A DNA stretch of 30,581 nucleotides, taken from the IMG/VR virus record IMGVR_UViG_3300032331_001082, positions 1 to 30,581 of that record; one strand, 5' to 3'. Source of the DNA: a virus. Made by a program: the position numbers and the translations under genes. Shown here in pieces: positions 9,769-17,292 of the stretch (its first letter is position 1; every line of letters begins with the position of its first letter). The notes beneath the pieces are model-generated. The model was not told the origin of the DNA. It was given only the letters and a program-made list of their open reading frames with translations, and did not search any database.

Positions 9769-10275
9769 ATGGCAACCTATACTTTAATCAGTTCAAATGT
9801 TTTAGCATCAAGTGCGGCATCTGTTACCTTCTCATCAATACCTGCTACTTATACGGATTTGGTGTTAAGGATAAGTGCAAGATCAGCCACAGCGTCTGCT
9901 ACCGACCAATTAGTTTTAACATTTAATTCTGATTCAGGTGCCAATTATTCTATTACTCGTTTATATGGAAATGGTGCTACGGCAGTATCTAGCAGTTCTA
10001 CTGTAATGCTTGCAGGAATTATTAACGCTTCAACAACTACTGCAAGTACATTTTCAAATACGGAAATATACATACCAAATTATTTATCAAAAACTAGCAA
10101 GCCAATGTCCACCTTTTCCGCACAAGAAAACAACACAACAACAGGAATTGATAATGTTAATGCTATGCTTTATCGCAATACTTCAGCATTAACATCTATT
10201 GTTATTACAAACACAAGTGCAACTAATTTTGACATAGGCTCATCATTTTATTTATACGGAATATCCAACGCTTAA
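9769..10275 (+). CDS. Beta-rich fibre-head paralogue 3
   Basis: A 168-residue protein, the third tandem copy: ASVTFSSIPATYTDLVLRIS, VLTFNSDSGANYSITRLYGNG, and MLYRNTSALTSIVITN ... FDIGSSFYLYGIS. It is exactly as long as paralogue 2 and begins 3 bases after its stop. Variation is concentrated between the landmarks, as expected for a receptor-facing surface. Function as for paralogues 1 and 2. Confidence 0.7.
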   Translation: MATYTLISSNVLASSAASVTFSSIPATYTDLVLRISARSATASATDQLVLTFNSDSGANYSITRLYGNGATAVSSSSTVMLAGIINASTTTASTFSNTEIYIPNYLSKTSKPMSTFSAQENNTTTGIDNVNAMLYRNTSALTSIVITNTSATNFDIGSSFYLYGISNA

Positions 10276-10288
10276 CAAAGGAGAAGAA

Positions 10289-10513
10289 ATGCCAACTAAA
10301 GTAATCGTAGATTGTTCAACAGGTGAAACCACCGAAGTTGAATTAACAGTTGAGGAGATTGCTGATCTAGAAACAGCACGCTTAGCAGCTGAGGATCAAC
10401 GCAAGGCAGCAGAGGCAGAGGCAGCAGCAGTTGCTGCAGCTAAAGAATCTGCTAATGCAAAGTTAGCAGCACTTGGTTTGTCTGCTGACGAAATTGCAGC
10501 ACTAAGCAAGTAA
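10289..10513 (+). CDS. Small coiled-coil protein
   Basis: A 74-residue protein with AAAGGAG upstream of ATG 10289. After a short beta start (MPTKVIVDCSTGETTEVEL) it is one long Ala/Glu-rich helix with heptad-like spacing and ends AKLAALGLSADEIAALSK. Such proteins commonly close fibre cassettes in phages and may act in tail assembly. Its TAA overlaps the next ATG (TAATG). Confidence 0.7.
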   Translation: MPTKVIVDCSTGETTEVELTVEEIADLETARLAAEDQRKAAEAEAAAVAAAKESANAKLAALGLSADEIAALSK

Positions 10514-10950
10514 TGTTGCTTTGCACAAAGTGCAACATATCTAAGCCGGAATCCGAGTTTCATCGAGAGGCTCGGAATCCTAATAGAAATTATAAACGCT
10601 CTAATTGTAAATCTTGCGATGCTGAAAAGAATCGTAAGTATATCTCTAATCCGATAGTTAAATTAAAGCGTAATGCTAAAAGGGTTGAATGGAACCGAAA
10701 GGTCAATGCTTCCTTTCCGCCTGAATTGTTTAATGAAAGATTTGAAAAACAAGGTAACTGTTGCGCTATATGTAAAACAGTAGTTGCTGGTGGTAGAGGA
10801 GCGTTTCACGCTGACCATAACCATCAAACAAACCAACCAAGAGGCATACTTTGTCACAACTGCAATGTAGCACTTGGTAATTTTAAAGATAACCTAGAGT
10901 TGCTTCAAGCAGCTATTGAGTACCTTAATAAATATTCGGAGGTTGAATAA
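10513..10950 (+). CDS. Endonuclease VII-like HNH endonuclease
   Basis: A 145-residue protein. An N-terminal zinc knuckle (CTKC at residues 4-7, CKSC at about 32-35) is followed by a basic linker and a C-terminal recombination endonuclease VII-type domain: CAIC, then FHADHNHQTNQPRGILCHNC, then ALGNFKDN. The DHNH core with two CxxC-type pairs is the beta-beta-alpha-metal active site. It cleaves DNA, either as a junction resolvase or as a free-standing homing-type nuclease. The gene sits alone among tail genes, which favours a mobile HNH gene, although TAATG overlaps at both ends show it is well integrated in the operon. Confidence 0.85.
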   Translation: MLLCTKCNISKPESEFHREARNPNRNYKRSNCKSCDAEKNRKYISNPIVKLKRNAKRVEWNRKVNASFPPELFNERFEKQGNCCAICKTVVAGGRGAFHADHNHQTNQPRGILCHNCNVALGNFKDNLELLQAAIEYLNKYSEVE

Positions 10951-12914
10951 TGTCGTATGGTTCTGATGTCACCGAGGCAATTCCCTATACCCTCTCGAAC
11001 CCTCCAGTTAATTCATCATATAGCGGATCAACCGTTGCCTACGATATTGCTATTGGTGGACAACCATTCTTCTTAGAGACAAGTGATGACTCACCATACC
11101 GCAGAGTAACTGCTAAATATCGTAAAGATCAGTTAGATACCACCAGAGAACCTGGTGAACAGACTCTTACCGGTTGGTGGATCCGTTCTCAATCAACATT
11201 CCACTTAGGTCAAGGCATTAAGTTCTTTGAACCAGCACAAGATGAAGGTCTTCGTTTCCAATACAAGTATTCCAAAGGTTGCGACATCTGGACTAAAGGT
11301 CAAGTAACCTTACTTAAAGATGTTACCTCTAGTAATGCAACTACTGGAACTATTAACACTAACTTGCGCCCATATCAATACGCCAGATCTATTCGCTGGT
11401 CTAGTATTGATGGCATCCTACTTCACGATGATTACACTATTCGTAAGATCTCAGTTGGCGGAACTGCTACAGCTTTCCAGACCAATGTGTCTGGTACTGA
11501 TGCCCCTATATTCTCAGTATGTGATGACGGTGTTAATGCCTATTGGATAACTAATTCAGCACCTAGTTCTGGTAATTTACAGGTGTATAAAAAAGCATTA
11601 ACTGCTGATACAAGCACAGCAGCTACCCTTATGTTTACTACCGTTGGTACTACAGTTACTAACGCAGTTATTGAGTTTACTAAAGAGCGTCTTGTCGCTG
11701 CTATCAATAACAAAGTTTATGAGTTTGCAACAACTGCTTCAGTATTACCTAGCCCAGTTTATACTCATCCTAATCCAAATATAATTTTTACCTCTATCAC
11801 CTCATCAGGTGCCGCTATCTATCTTGGTGCCTATAGCGGTATTCAATCTAATATCTTAAAGTTCACCCTAGAAACTACCGGTGCTATGCCTACATTAAGT
11901 AGCGCTATCACTGCTGCTGAATTACCAGTAGGTGAGAGAGTATTTAGAGTTGCTTATTACCTAGGTTATGTGGCTATTGGAACCTCTAAAGGTTTACGTA
12001 TAGCAAGCGTATCCGATGCTAATGGCTCCCTTGCCTATGGTCCTTTGTTATTTGAATCAGAGCAAGCTGTCTACGATGTAGCATTTAGAGATAGATACCT
12101 TTGGTGTACCACCAATGTTGACGGTAACCCTGGCATAACCAGAGTAGATCTAGGTCAACAGGTGGGAACTAACTTAGTCTTTGCCTACGCTTGGGATCTA
12201 TATAAGCCTGGTGTTACAGGTCGCTTGACTACCGCCTGTGCCTTTAACGGTAACACTACTCAATTAACTTTTACAACTAACTATGTAGCTACTGCTGGCG
12301 CTGTCTATATTGAAGAGGCATCTACCTTGGTACCTACTGCTACCTTAGAGACTGGCTTTATCCGTTACAACACTTTAGAAAATAAGATCTTTAAAACCTT
12401 AACACCACGTTTTGATACTACTAATGGTGGTATAACTATTTACTCAGTTCAATATGATAATACTGAGATTACTTTAGGTTCTTTTCCGCAAGGCTCAAGC
12501 CTTGATGTAATTGGCGTTGCCTACCCTGCCACACCTCAACAGTATTTAGGCTTTAAGTTTGATTTTACTAGAGATACAAATGACTCTACTTTGGGTCCTA
12601 CCTTTACTGGATACCAGGTCAATACACTTCCATCTATTCCACGCCAGCGAATGATTCAATACCCCGCTATGTGTTATGACTTTGAAATGGATAAGTTTAA
12701 CAACCAAGCTGGCTATGACGGAGCAGCCTATGCACGTCAACAAACGCTAGAACAAATAGAAGATATTGGAGATACTGTATTGATACAAGATTTCCGTACC
12801 GGTGAATCCTATCTAGGACTAATCGAAGAGCAAGATTTCATTAACCGAACACCAACTGACAAGCGTTACTCCGGCTACGGAGGAGTGCTTTTAATTACTA
12901 TCCGAAAGGTATAA
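10950..12914 (+). CDS. Large tail structural protein (nozzle/tubular-like)
   Basis: At 654 residues, the longest protein in the window. It is almost all beta with repeated four-strand units (about residues 140-420: RSIRWSSIDGILLHDDYTIRKIS, DRYLWCTTNVDGNPGITRVDL), suggesting a beta-propeller-like body. Near the N-terminus it has GGQPFFLETSDDSPYRRVTAKYRKDQLD and LGQGIKFFEPAQDEGLRFQYKYSKG; near the C-terminus a compact domain with RMIQYPAMCYDFEMDKF and GYGGVLLITIRKV. It is followed at once by the lysis cassette. A tail tube/nozzle or major tail-tip protein of a short-tailed phage fits length and place; a minor tail protein is the alternative. No enzymatic motif seen. Confidence 0.65.
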   Translation: MSYGSDVTEAIPYTLSNPPVNSSYSGSTVAYDIAIGGQPFFLETSDDSPYRRVTAKYRKDQLDTTREPGEQTLTGWWIRSQSTFHLGQGIKFFEPAQDEGLRFQYKYSKGCDIWTKGQVTLLKDVTSSNATTGTINTNLRPYQYARSIRWSSIDGILLHDDYTIRKISVGGTATAFQTNVSGTDAPIFSVCDDGVNAYWITNSAPSSGNLQVYKKALTADTSTAATLMFTTVGTTVTNAVIEFTKERLVAAINNKVYEFATTASVLPSPVYTHPNPNIIFTSITSSGAAIYLGAYSGIQSNILKFTLETTGAMPTLSSAITAAELPVGERVFRVAYYLGYVAIGTSKGLRIASVSDANGSLAYGPLLFESEQAVYDVAFRDRYLWCTTNVDGNPGITRVDLGQQVGTNLVFAYAWDLYKPGVTGRLTTACAFNGNTTQLTFTTNYVATAGAVYIEEASTLVPTATLETGFIRYNTLENKIFKTLTPRFDTTNGGITIYSVQYDNTEITLGSFPQGSSLDVIGVAYPATPQQYLGFKFDFTRDTNDSTLGPTFTGYQVNTLPSIPRQRMIQYPAMCYDFEMDKFNNQAGYDGAAYARQQTLEQIEDIGDTVLIQDFRTGESYLGLIEEQDFINRTPTDKRYSGYGGVLLITIRKV

Positions 12915-12919
12915 CGCAA

Positions 12920-13120
12920 ATGTCTATCGCTGATTGGGCAACCACCATATCAGGCTTCTTAGCCGTAGCAGTATTTATTGGAGCAACTATTAGGTATCTG
13001 ATTAAGAATTATTTATCAGAGTTAAAGCCTGATGGTAATGGTGGCCACAATTTAGAAGGAAGAGTTGCCCGTATTGAACAGCGAGTAGATGACATCTATA
13101 AGATGTTAGCGGAGCGGTAA
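12920..13120 (+). CDS. Small one-pass membrane protein, holin/spanin-like
   Basis: A 66-residue protein with one hydrophobic segment at residues 9-28 (ISGFLAVAVFIGATIRYLI), then a charged tail with a coiled-coil-like GRVARIEQRVDDIYKML. This layout is seen in many small phage lysis-region proteins. It is coupled by TAATG to the peptidase gene, so it likely assists lysis, as a holin or holin regulator. The second hydrophobic protein at 13503 is the other holin candidate. Confidence 0.7.
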   Translation: MSIADWATTISGFLAVAVFIGATIRYLIKNYLSELKPDGNGGHNLEGRVARIEQRVDDIYKMLAER

Positions 13121-13506
13121 TGACAGAGGTAGTTAAGAAGGCACAGCCTGCTTGCACAGCATTACTAAGACAGGCTACTGCTAAGTGGCCTAAGAGAAGT
13201 AAGAAATCTGATGGGTTACTACCATCTGCAGCACATATAAAACAAAGTCCTAACTCAGATCACAACACTGGGTTTGGCGTAGATTTAACCCACGATCCGG
13301 TCAACGGACCAGATTGTTCTGTCTTGTTTAAGACATTTAGAGATGATCCTAGGGTTAAGTATCTAATCCATAATGGAAAGATATGGTCAAAGGAAAAGGG
13401 TGAAAACCCTTACAAGGGTGTGAATCCCCACAAGCACCACCTACACGTCTCCGTAAAGGCGGGTATGGGTGCAGACACATCACCTTGGTTTAAGGAGGAA
13501 AAATGA
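13120..13506 (+). CDS. M15-like peptidase endolysin
   Basis: A 128-residue protein with a VanY/M15-like zinc peptidase arrangement: SDHNTGFGVDLTH (candidate ligands His48 and Asp55) and HKHHLHVSV (His107, His109). It would cut peptide stems of peptidoglycan during lysis. There is no signal peptide and no separate cell-wall binding domain, so export would depend on a holin; both flanking genes encode small membrane proteins. Short for an endolysin, but close to the size of a lone M15 domain. Confidence 0.8.
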   Translation: MTEVVKKAQPACTALLRQATAKWPKRSKKSDGLLPSAAHIKQSPNSDHNTGFGVDLTHDPVNGPDCSVLFKTFRDDPRVKYLIHNGKIWSKEKGENPYKGVNPHKHHLHVSVKAGMGADTSPWFKEEK

Positions 13507-13709
13507 AAGATCTATTAGCTAAGTTAAAGAGCAAAGAATTTAAGTGTATGGCTAAGTCTTATGGCCGTGCAGTCCTTGCTTCAGCAGTAACTATGGGTGT
13601 ATCTCTGGCAGCAGATGTAGCACCTCAGTACGCAATTCTAATCGGTTCAATCGCAGCCCCTGCAGTTAAATGGGCTGATAAGGCAGAGAAAGAGTTTGGT
13701 CGTAAGTAA
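13503..13709 (+). CDS. Holin-like small membrane protein
   Basis: A 68-residue protein with AAGGAGG upstream of ATG 13503. A basic N-terminal helix (MKDLLAKLKSKEFKCMAKS) precedes two modest hydrophobic stretches, LASAVTMGVSLAADV and YAILIGSIAAPAVKW, and a charged end. Two short membrane segments after an endolysin gene suggest a holin. It is the last gene before the terminator at 13739-13769. Confidence 0.65.
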   Translation: MKDLLAKLKSKEFKCMAKSYGRAVLASAVTMGVSLAADVAPQYAILIGSIAAPAVKWADKAEKEFGRK

Positions 13710-13738
13710 CTTTTAGTTCACTGCGAGGTAAGACAGAG

Positions 13739-13769
13739 GCCGCCCTTAACGGGGCGGCTTCTTTTTTTG
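13739..13769 (+). terminator. Rho-independent terminator of late block
   Basis: Stem GCCGCCC (13739-13745) pairs with GGGCGGC (13752-13758) over a 6-base loop, followed by TTCTTTTTTT. It closes the plus-strand virion/lysis block 30 bases after its last stop codon. Confidence 0.9.
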
Positions 13770-13772
13770 TGC

Positions 13773-13997
13773 CTACATTTTGTCAGCAGGACAAGGTACA
13801 CATACCAAGTTGCCACAACTAGCACAGGTTGCATCTAGGTAGTACCAACAGATCTCGTAATCATCAAACTGAACTAGCACAGTGAACAGGCTTGAACCGC
13901 AAGGGCATATATGAAGTGGTCCTAATGAACGAAGATCAGAGCCAAATTTAGATGGGAGTTTTTCCTTGTTTTTTCGCAGCGTTGGTAGACGGAACAC
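13773..13997 (-). CDS. Small zinc-ribbon protein
   Basis: A 74-residue minus-strand protein. GTG 13997 has AAGGAT 7 bases upstream. A basic start is followed by CPCG at about residue 32, a beta stretch TVLVQFDDYEICWYYLDATC, then CASCGN and CVPCP. Five or six cysteines in CxCG/CxxC pairs indicate a zinc ribbon. It is the only minus-strand gene between two plus-strand blocks and ends almost against the late terminator. Possibly an early regulator or a moron-type gene; function unknown. Confidence 0.7.
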   Translation of the reverse strand: MFRLPTLRKNKEKLPSKFGSDLRSLGPLHICPCGSSLFTVLVQFDDYEICWYYLDATCASCGNLVCVPCPADKM

Positions 13998-14015
13998 CCA
14001 GTATCCTTACTAATC

Positions 14016-14040
14016 ACAGCCCGTAAGGGCTGTTGTTTTA
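14016..14040 (+). terminator. Weak hairpin terminator before early block
   Basis: ACAGCCC and GGGCTGT (14016-14022 / 14027-14033) form a 7-bp stem with a GTAA loop, followed by TGTTTTA. It could stop read-through into the early block. The T-tract is modest. Confidence 0.55.
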
Positions 14041-14156
14041 TTCGCTGACGCTCATATTGTAATCATACATACCCCTCCGACAAAGCATCTGGTGACTAAC
14101 GGCGTGTCGCTGATCACTATGTGGTATCTTTATCCACAAGAAATAAGGAGGGGACT

Positions 14157-14729
14157 TTGACAACTGTCGTCGGAGTACAAGGTAAAACGTTTTGTATCTT
14201 AGCTGCTGATTCACAAATCACCGAAGATAACTTACGAACTATTTCTTTAAAGACGCCTAAGATAATTGAGAAAGGTCAGTACCTTCTTGCGATCACCGGT
14301 GATACTCGGCCTGGTGATATCTTAACTTACAACTGGAATCCGCCAGCTTACAAAGGTCAGGATGAAGTTCAGTTTATGGGTAAGCGAGTTATCCCATCTA
14401 TCATCAAAACATTTACCGATAACGGGTATGCCTGGAATGATGGTGATAAAGATAAGGATGCTGGCTTTGATTATCTGTTGGCTTTCAACGGATTCATATT
14501 CCATATTGCATCTGATATGTCATTCATTCAATCCGAAGCTAACTACTACGGTATCGGATCCGGTGGTCAGTTTGCTTTAGGGTTTATGTATTCTAAACGC
14601 AGCGATAGATTCTTAGTTCAAGATGAAGCAGCGGAGTTAGCACAGAAGGCGGTAGAGATAGCGTCGTTGCTTGACATCAATACCTGTCCTCCGATACAAA
14701 TAGCAGTACAGAAAAGAAAAGTTAAATAA
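14157..14729 (+). CDS. Proteasome beta/HslV-like N-terminal-threonine protease
   Basis: I choose TTG 14157: AAGGAGGGG lies just upstream at 14145-14153, and this start gives Met-Thr-Thr-Val-Val-Gly, so methionine removal exposes Thr1 as in HslV, with no propeptide. In mature numbering, Asp17 falls in ILAADSQ, matching proteasome/HslV Asp17; a Lys at 34 (PKII) fits Lys33 with a one-residue insertion; GIGSGGQFALGF at 131-142 matches the conserved GSGG loop; and AAELAQKAVEIASLLD is the usual late helix. Length 189 fits HslV (about 175) or a short beta subunit. It should be an Ntn-hydrolase that forms rings and degrades proteins. No partner ATPase (HslU, Mpa/ARC) is visible here. An inactive or regulatory homologue is possible, but all key residues seem present. 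First gene of the early plus-strand block. Confidence 0.85.
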   Translation: MTTVVGVQGKTFCILAADSQITEDNLRTISLKTPKIIEKGQYLLAITGDTRPGDILTYNWNPPAYKGQDEVQFMGKRVIPSIIKTFTDNGYAWNDGDKDKDAGFDYLLAFNGFIFHIASDMSFIQSEANYYGIGSGGQFALGFMYSKRSDRFLVQDEAAELAQKAVEIASLLDINTCPPIQIAVQKRKVK

Positions 14730-14899
14730 TGAATAAGACTTGGAAGGTTGCTCTTCTTGAGGCCTATGACAAAGGTTATCAAGATGGTATAATTGCTGCT
14801 AGAGATACCGATTTAAATTGGGAAGAACAAAATAAATTAAGACAACAATGGATCTTGGATAATCCAGATGCAGATTATGAAGGGTGGATGTCAATATGA
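14729..14899 (+). CDS. 56-residue protein between protease and nuclease
   Basis: ATG 14729 overlaps the protease stop (TAATG), and its own TGA overlaps the nuclease ATG (ATGA). The product is acidic and rich in aromatic residues: MNKTWKVALLEAYDKGYQDG, then RDTDLNWEEQNKLRQQW and NPDADYEGWMSI. The EAYDKGYQDG part resembles short helices in phage small proteins. Unknown function; its tight coupling to the protease makes it a candidate partner or adaptor, which is only inference. Confidence 0.7.
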   Translation: MNKTWKVALLEAYDKGYQDGIIAARDTDLNWEEQNKLRQQWILDNPDADYEGWMSI

Positions 14900-15843
14900 A
14901 AGATTTATTGATTGAGATTTTAAGAAACAAAGATGCGGCCCGTAGTCGCAGTACACAAAAACAGGTTGGACCGTCTGAGTTGGGAGGATGCCGCCGTAAG
15001 GTTTGGTATCGTCTTAATGACCAACCTGAAACTAATGAGAACGAGTTAAAGCTCGCTGCCATTATGGGTACTGCGATTCACGCAGAGATTGAAAAGGCTT
15101 TGGCTATTGCTGATCCAACTGGTGAGAAGTATCAGGTGGAAACAGAGGTTGAATACAATGGAATGAAAGCACACATCGACCTATGGATTCCTGAAACTGG
15201 TGATGTTGTAGATTGGAAAACTGTTAAGGTTAAAAACCTTTCATACTTTCCATCACAACAACAACGGTGGCAGGTGCAGGTGTATGGCTACCTTCTTGAC
15301 AAATCGGGTAAGGGGAAACCTCGTACTGTTAATTTGGTAGCCATCGCTAGAGACGGTGATGAGCGTGATGTAAAGGTTTATTCTGAAGCATACGATCCTG
15401 CTATTGCAGAAGAGGCAATGAACTGGTTAGCTGCTATCAAGGAATCACCTAGCGCACCAGAGCCTGAGAAGGATGAGAATTATTGTAAGTTCTATTGCAA
15501 GTACTATGACGCCACCGGTGAGATGGGTTGCGTTGGCTTAAAAAAAGAACGTATCAAAGAGGCAGAGGTGGTGATTGATGATCCCGATGCCGACAAGAAC
15601 GCTTTGTTATATCTACAACTTGATGAACAAGTTAAGAGTTTAACAAACGCAAGGGATTCAATAAAGACATCACTAGAAGGATTTGCTGGCACTACTCACA
15701 GTGGTATCCAAATTACTTGGACATCTGTGGCTGGTCGCAAGCAAGTCGATTCCGATGAAGTAGAAAAACTTCTCGGTTTCGTACCATACAAACAAGGACA
15801 AGAGACCGCCCGTATCTCTGTCAAACCAACTGGAGGAAAATAA
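14896..15843 (+). CDS. Cas4/RecB-like PD-(D/E)XK exonuclease
   Basis: A 315-residue protein; ATG 14896 overlaps the previous stop. Nuclease motifs are in order: GTAIHAEIE (His62), HIDLW (Asp95), VDWKT (Asp106, Lys108) and a QVQVY motif (Gln126-Tyr130). One cysteine near the N-terminus (GGCRRKVWYR, Cys32) and three after the nuclease core (Cys197, Cys201, Cys212) match the Fe-S cluster arrangement of Cas4 and AddB-type nucleases. It would degrade or process DNA ends during replication or recombination. No other CRISPR gene or array is near, so it is a phage recombination nuclease rather than part of a CRISPR system. Confidence 0.85.
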   Translation: MKDLLIEILRNKDAARSRSTQKQVGPSELGGCRRKVWYRLNDQPETNENELKLAAIMGTAIHAEIEKALAIADPTGEKYQVETEVEYNGMKAHIDLWIPETGDVVDWKTVKVKNLSYFPSQQQRWQVQVYGYLLDKSGKGKPRTVNLVAIARDGDERDVKVYSEAYDPAIAEEAMNWLAAIKESPSAPEPEKDENYCKFYCKYYDATGEMGCVGLKKERIKEAEVVIDDPDADKNALLYLQLDEQVKSLTNARDSIKTSLEGFAGTTHSGIQITWTSVAGRKQVDSDEVEKLLGFVPYKQGQETARISVKPTGGK

Positions 15844-16205
15844 TGGCCGCTTCAAATAGCGACACAGCACTACAAGTTAACTTCAAACTAAAAGATGGAA
15901 CACTTGTAAATGTCTATGCCAAGAACAACACAGAGCTAGAGGGACACCTGACACAAATTCAGGATCTATCTACTCTAATCTCATCAGTGTCATCATCACT
16001 GAATCAATCAGCATCAGCTAACGTAGCGGTTGCCTATGCAACTAAAGCATTAAATGCTGCTCCTATTAACGGAGATGCACCAACCTGTAAGCACGGTCCA
16101 ATGAACTATCGCACCGGAGAAGGTGCTAAGGGTGCGTGGCGTGCTTGGATGTGTGGTGCTCCAAAGGGTACAACCGATAAGTGCGACGCCGTCTGGGTTA
16201 GATAA
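15843..16205 (+). CDS. Zinc-ribbon protein of replication block
   Basis: A 120-residue protein beginning in a TAATG overlap. Residues ~1-75 form a beta start (LQVNFKLKDGTLVNVYAKN) and a helical Ser/Ala-rich part; the end carries CKHGPMNYRTG, MCGAP and DKCDAVWVR, a pattern of Cys/His ligands that looks like a single-stranded-DNA or RNA-binding zinc ribbon. It sits between the exonuclease and WhiB. A role in replication is likely by location, but not shown. Confidence 0.7.
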   Translation: MAASNSDTALQVNFKLKDGTLVNVYAKNNTELEGHLTQIQDLSTLISSVSSSLNQSASANVAVAYATKALNAAPINGDAPTCKHGPMNYRTGEGAKGAWRAWMCGAPKGTTDKCDAVWVR

Positions 16206-16208
16206 CCT

Positions 16209-16457
16209 ATGCGGGTTCCCACAGAGTTTGAGAACCCGTTATGTGCCGAAGTAGACACAGAGTTATTCTTTCCCGACAAAGGTGAATACACACAGGCAAA
16301 GAAAGCCAAAGAAGTTTGTAGGAGATGCCCACATCTGAGCGAGTGTTTAGAGTGGGCTATCCCAAACGAAAGATTTGGTATATGGGGAGCAACAAACGAA
16401 AGAGAACGTGGCAGGATGAGAAAGAAATCTAAGTTAAGAAGGGAAGAAGTTGCTTAG
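16209..16457 (+). CDS. whiB: WhiB-family transcription regulator
   Basis: An 82-residue protein with the full WhiB signature: Cys12, then Cys37-x2-Cys40-x5-Cys46 to hold a 4Fe-4S cluster, followed by the turn FGIWGATNERER and a basic C-terminus (RMRKKSKLRRE) for DNA contact. WhiB proteins bind the primary sigma factor and redirect host promoters; phage copies are known in mycobacteriophages and in freshwater actinophages. This is the strongest host marker in the window. The gene has a short spacer after the previous one and overlaps the helicase gene start by 8 bases. Confidence 0.93.
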   Translation: MRVPTEFENPLCAEVDTELFFPDKGEYTQAKKAKEVCRRCPHLSECLEWAIPNERFGIWGATNERERGRMRKKSKLRREEVA

Positions 16458-17286
16458 TTTAAGCAGAGCCTGGGGTGGGGTTAATACAAAAGCCACACCC
16501 TTGAAAGATGTTTGGCCTTCTTTAAAGGAAGCTCAGATTAGATTTCGACGTGGACAAGTTTGTATGGTTGCTGCCGCACCCAATGCAGGTAAGTCTATGT
16601 TCGCTTTGGTTTATGCTTTAAAAGCAGATGTAAGAACTTTATTCTTTTCCGCTGACACTGATACCACAACAGTTATGATGCGAGCAGCATCTCATCTATC
16701 AGGTAATTCACAACTAACCGTTGAGAATAATTTAAATGCCAGTCCTAAATGGTATGACAAACACTTTGATAAGATGAAAAACATTCAATGGGTCTTTGAT
16801 TCATCACCTTCATTAGATGATATTGAGAGTGAGATCAAGGCATACATAGAGTTATACGGTGCTGCTCCAGAATTAATTGTTATAGATAACCTTATGAATA
16901 TTGCTGCTGAAACTGATAATGAATGGGCAGGGTTGCGCTCTATTATGATGGAGTTGCACGATATGGCTCGTCATACTGAGGCTTGCGTCTTAGTTCTTCA
17001 CCACGTTTCAGAGCATAGTGAGTACGGTCAAGGTATGAATCCGCCACCTCGTAGAGCTATTCACGGCAAGGTAGCACAACTTCCAAGCCTGATATTAACA
17101 ATGGGTTATGATCCTTTTAGTAAGCATTTAAGGATTGCTGTTGTTAAGAATCGGTTCGGACCACACGCAGCAGATGGATCTGTATCAGTACCTTTGGCGG
17201 TTGACTATGCTCATTGCCAGATAACTGAGAAAGATGCAGCACCTGTTGTATACAAGAAGTTTGACCAAGCATCCATAATACATTAG
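16450..17286 (+). CDS. RecA/DnaB-type helicase ATPase
   Basis: A 278-residue protein from TTG 16450 with AAGGGAAG upstream inside whiB. RRGQVCMVAAAPNAGKSMFAL gives a Walker A (residues ~42-49, first Gly replaced by Ala), FFSADTDTTTVMMRAASHL the Walker A1/helix region, PELIVIDNLMNI the Walker B and CVLVLHHVSEHSEYG the later strand. It lacks the DnaB N-terminal domain, as in RepA-like or phage DnaB-like helicases. It should form a hexamer that unwinds DNA for the split primase encoded at 20240-21158. Confidence 0.8.
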   Translation: MLSLSRAWGGVNTKATPLKDVWPSLKEAQIRFRRGQVCMVAAAPNAGKSMFALVYALKADVRTLFFSADTDTTTVMMRAASHLSGNSQLTVENNLNASPKWYDKHFDKMKNIQWVFDSSPSLDDIESEIKAYIELYGAAPELIVIDNLMNIAAETDNEWAGLRSIMMELHDMARHTEACVLVLHHVSEHSEYGQGMNPPPRRAIHGKVAQLPSLILTMGYDPFSKHLRIAVVKNRFGPHAADGSVSVPLAVDYAHCQITEKDAAPVVYKKFDQASIIH

Positions 17287-17292
17287 GAAACT

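Noticed and set aside
14041-14156. A promoter for the early plus-strand block
   Set aside because: One must exist near here, but I could not find a -35/-10 pair better than chance, so no site is listed.
14896-15843. CRISPR-Cas locus suggested by the Cas4-like protein
   Set aside because: No other Cas protein or repeat-spacer array occurs within the window.
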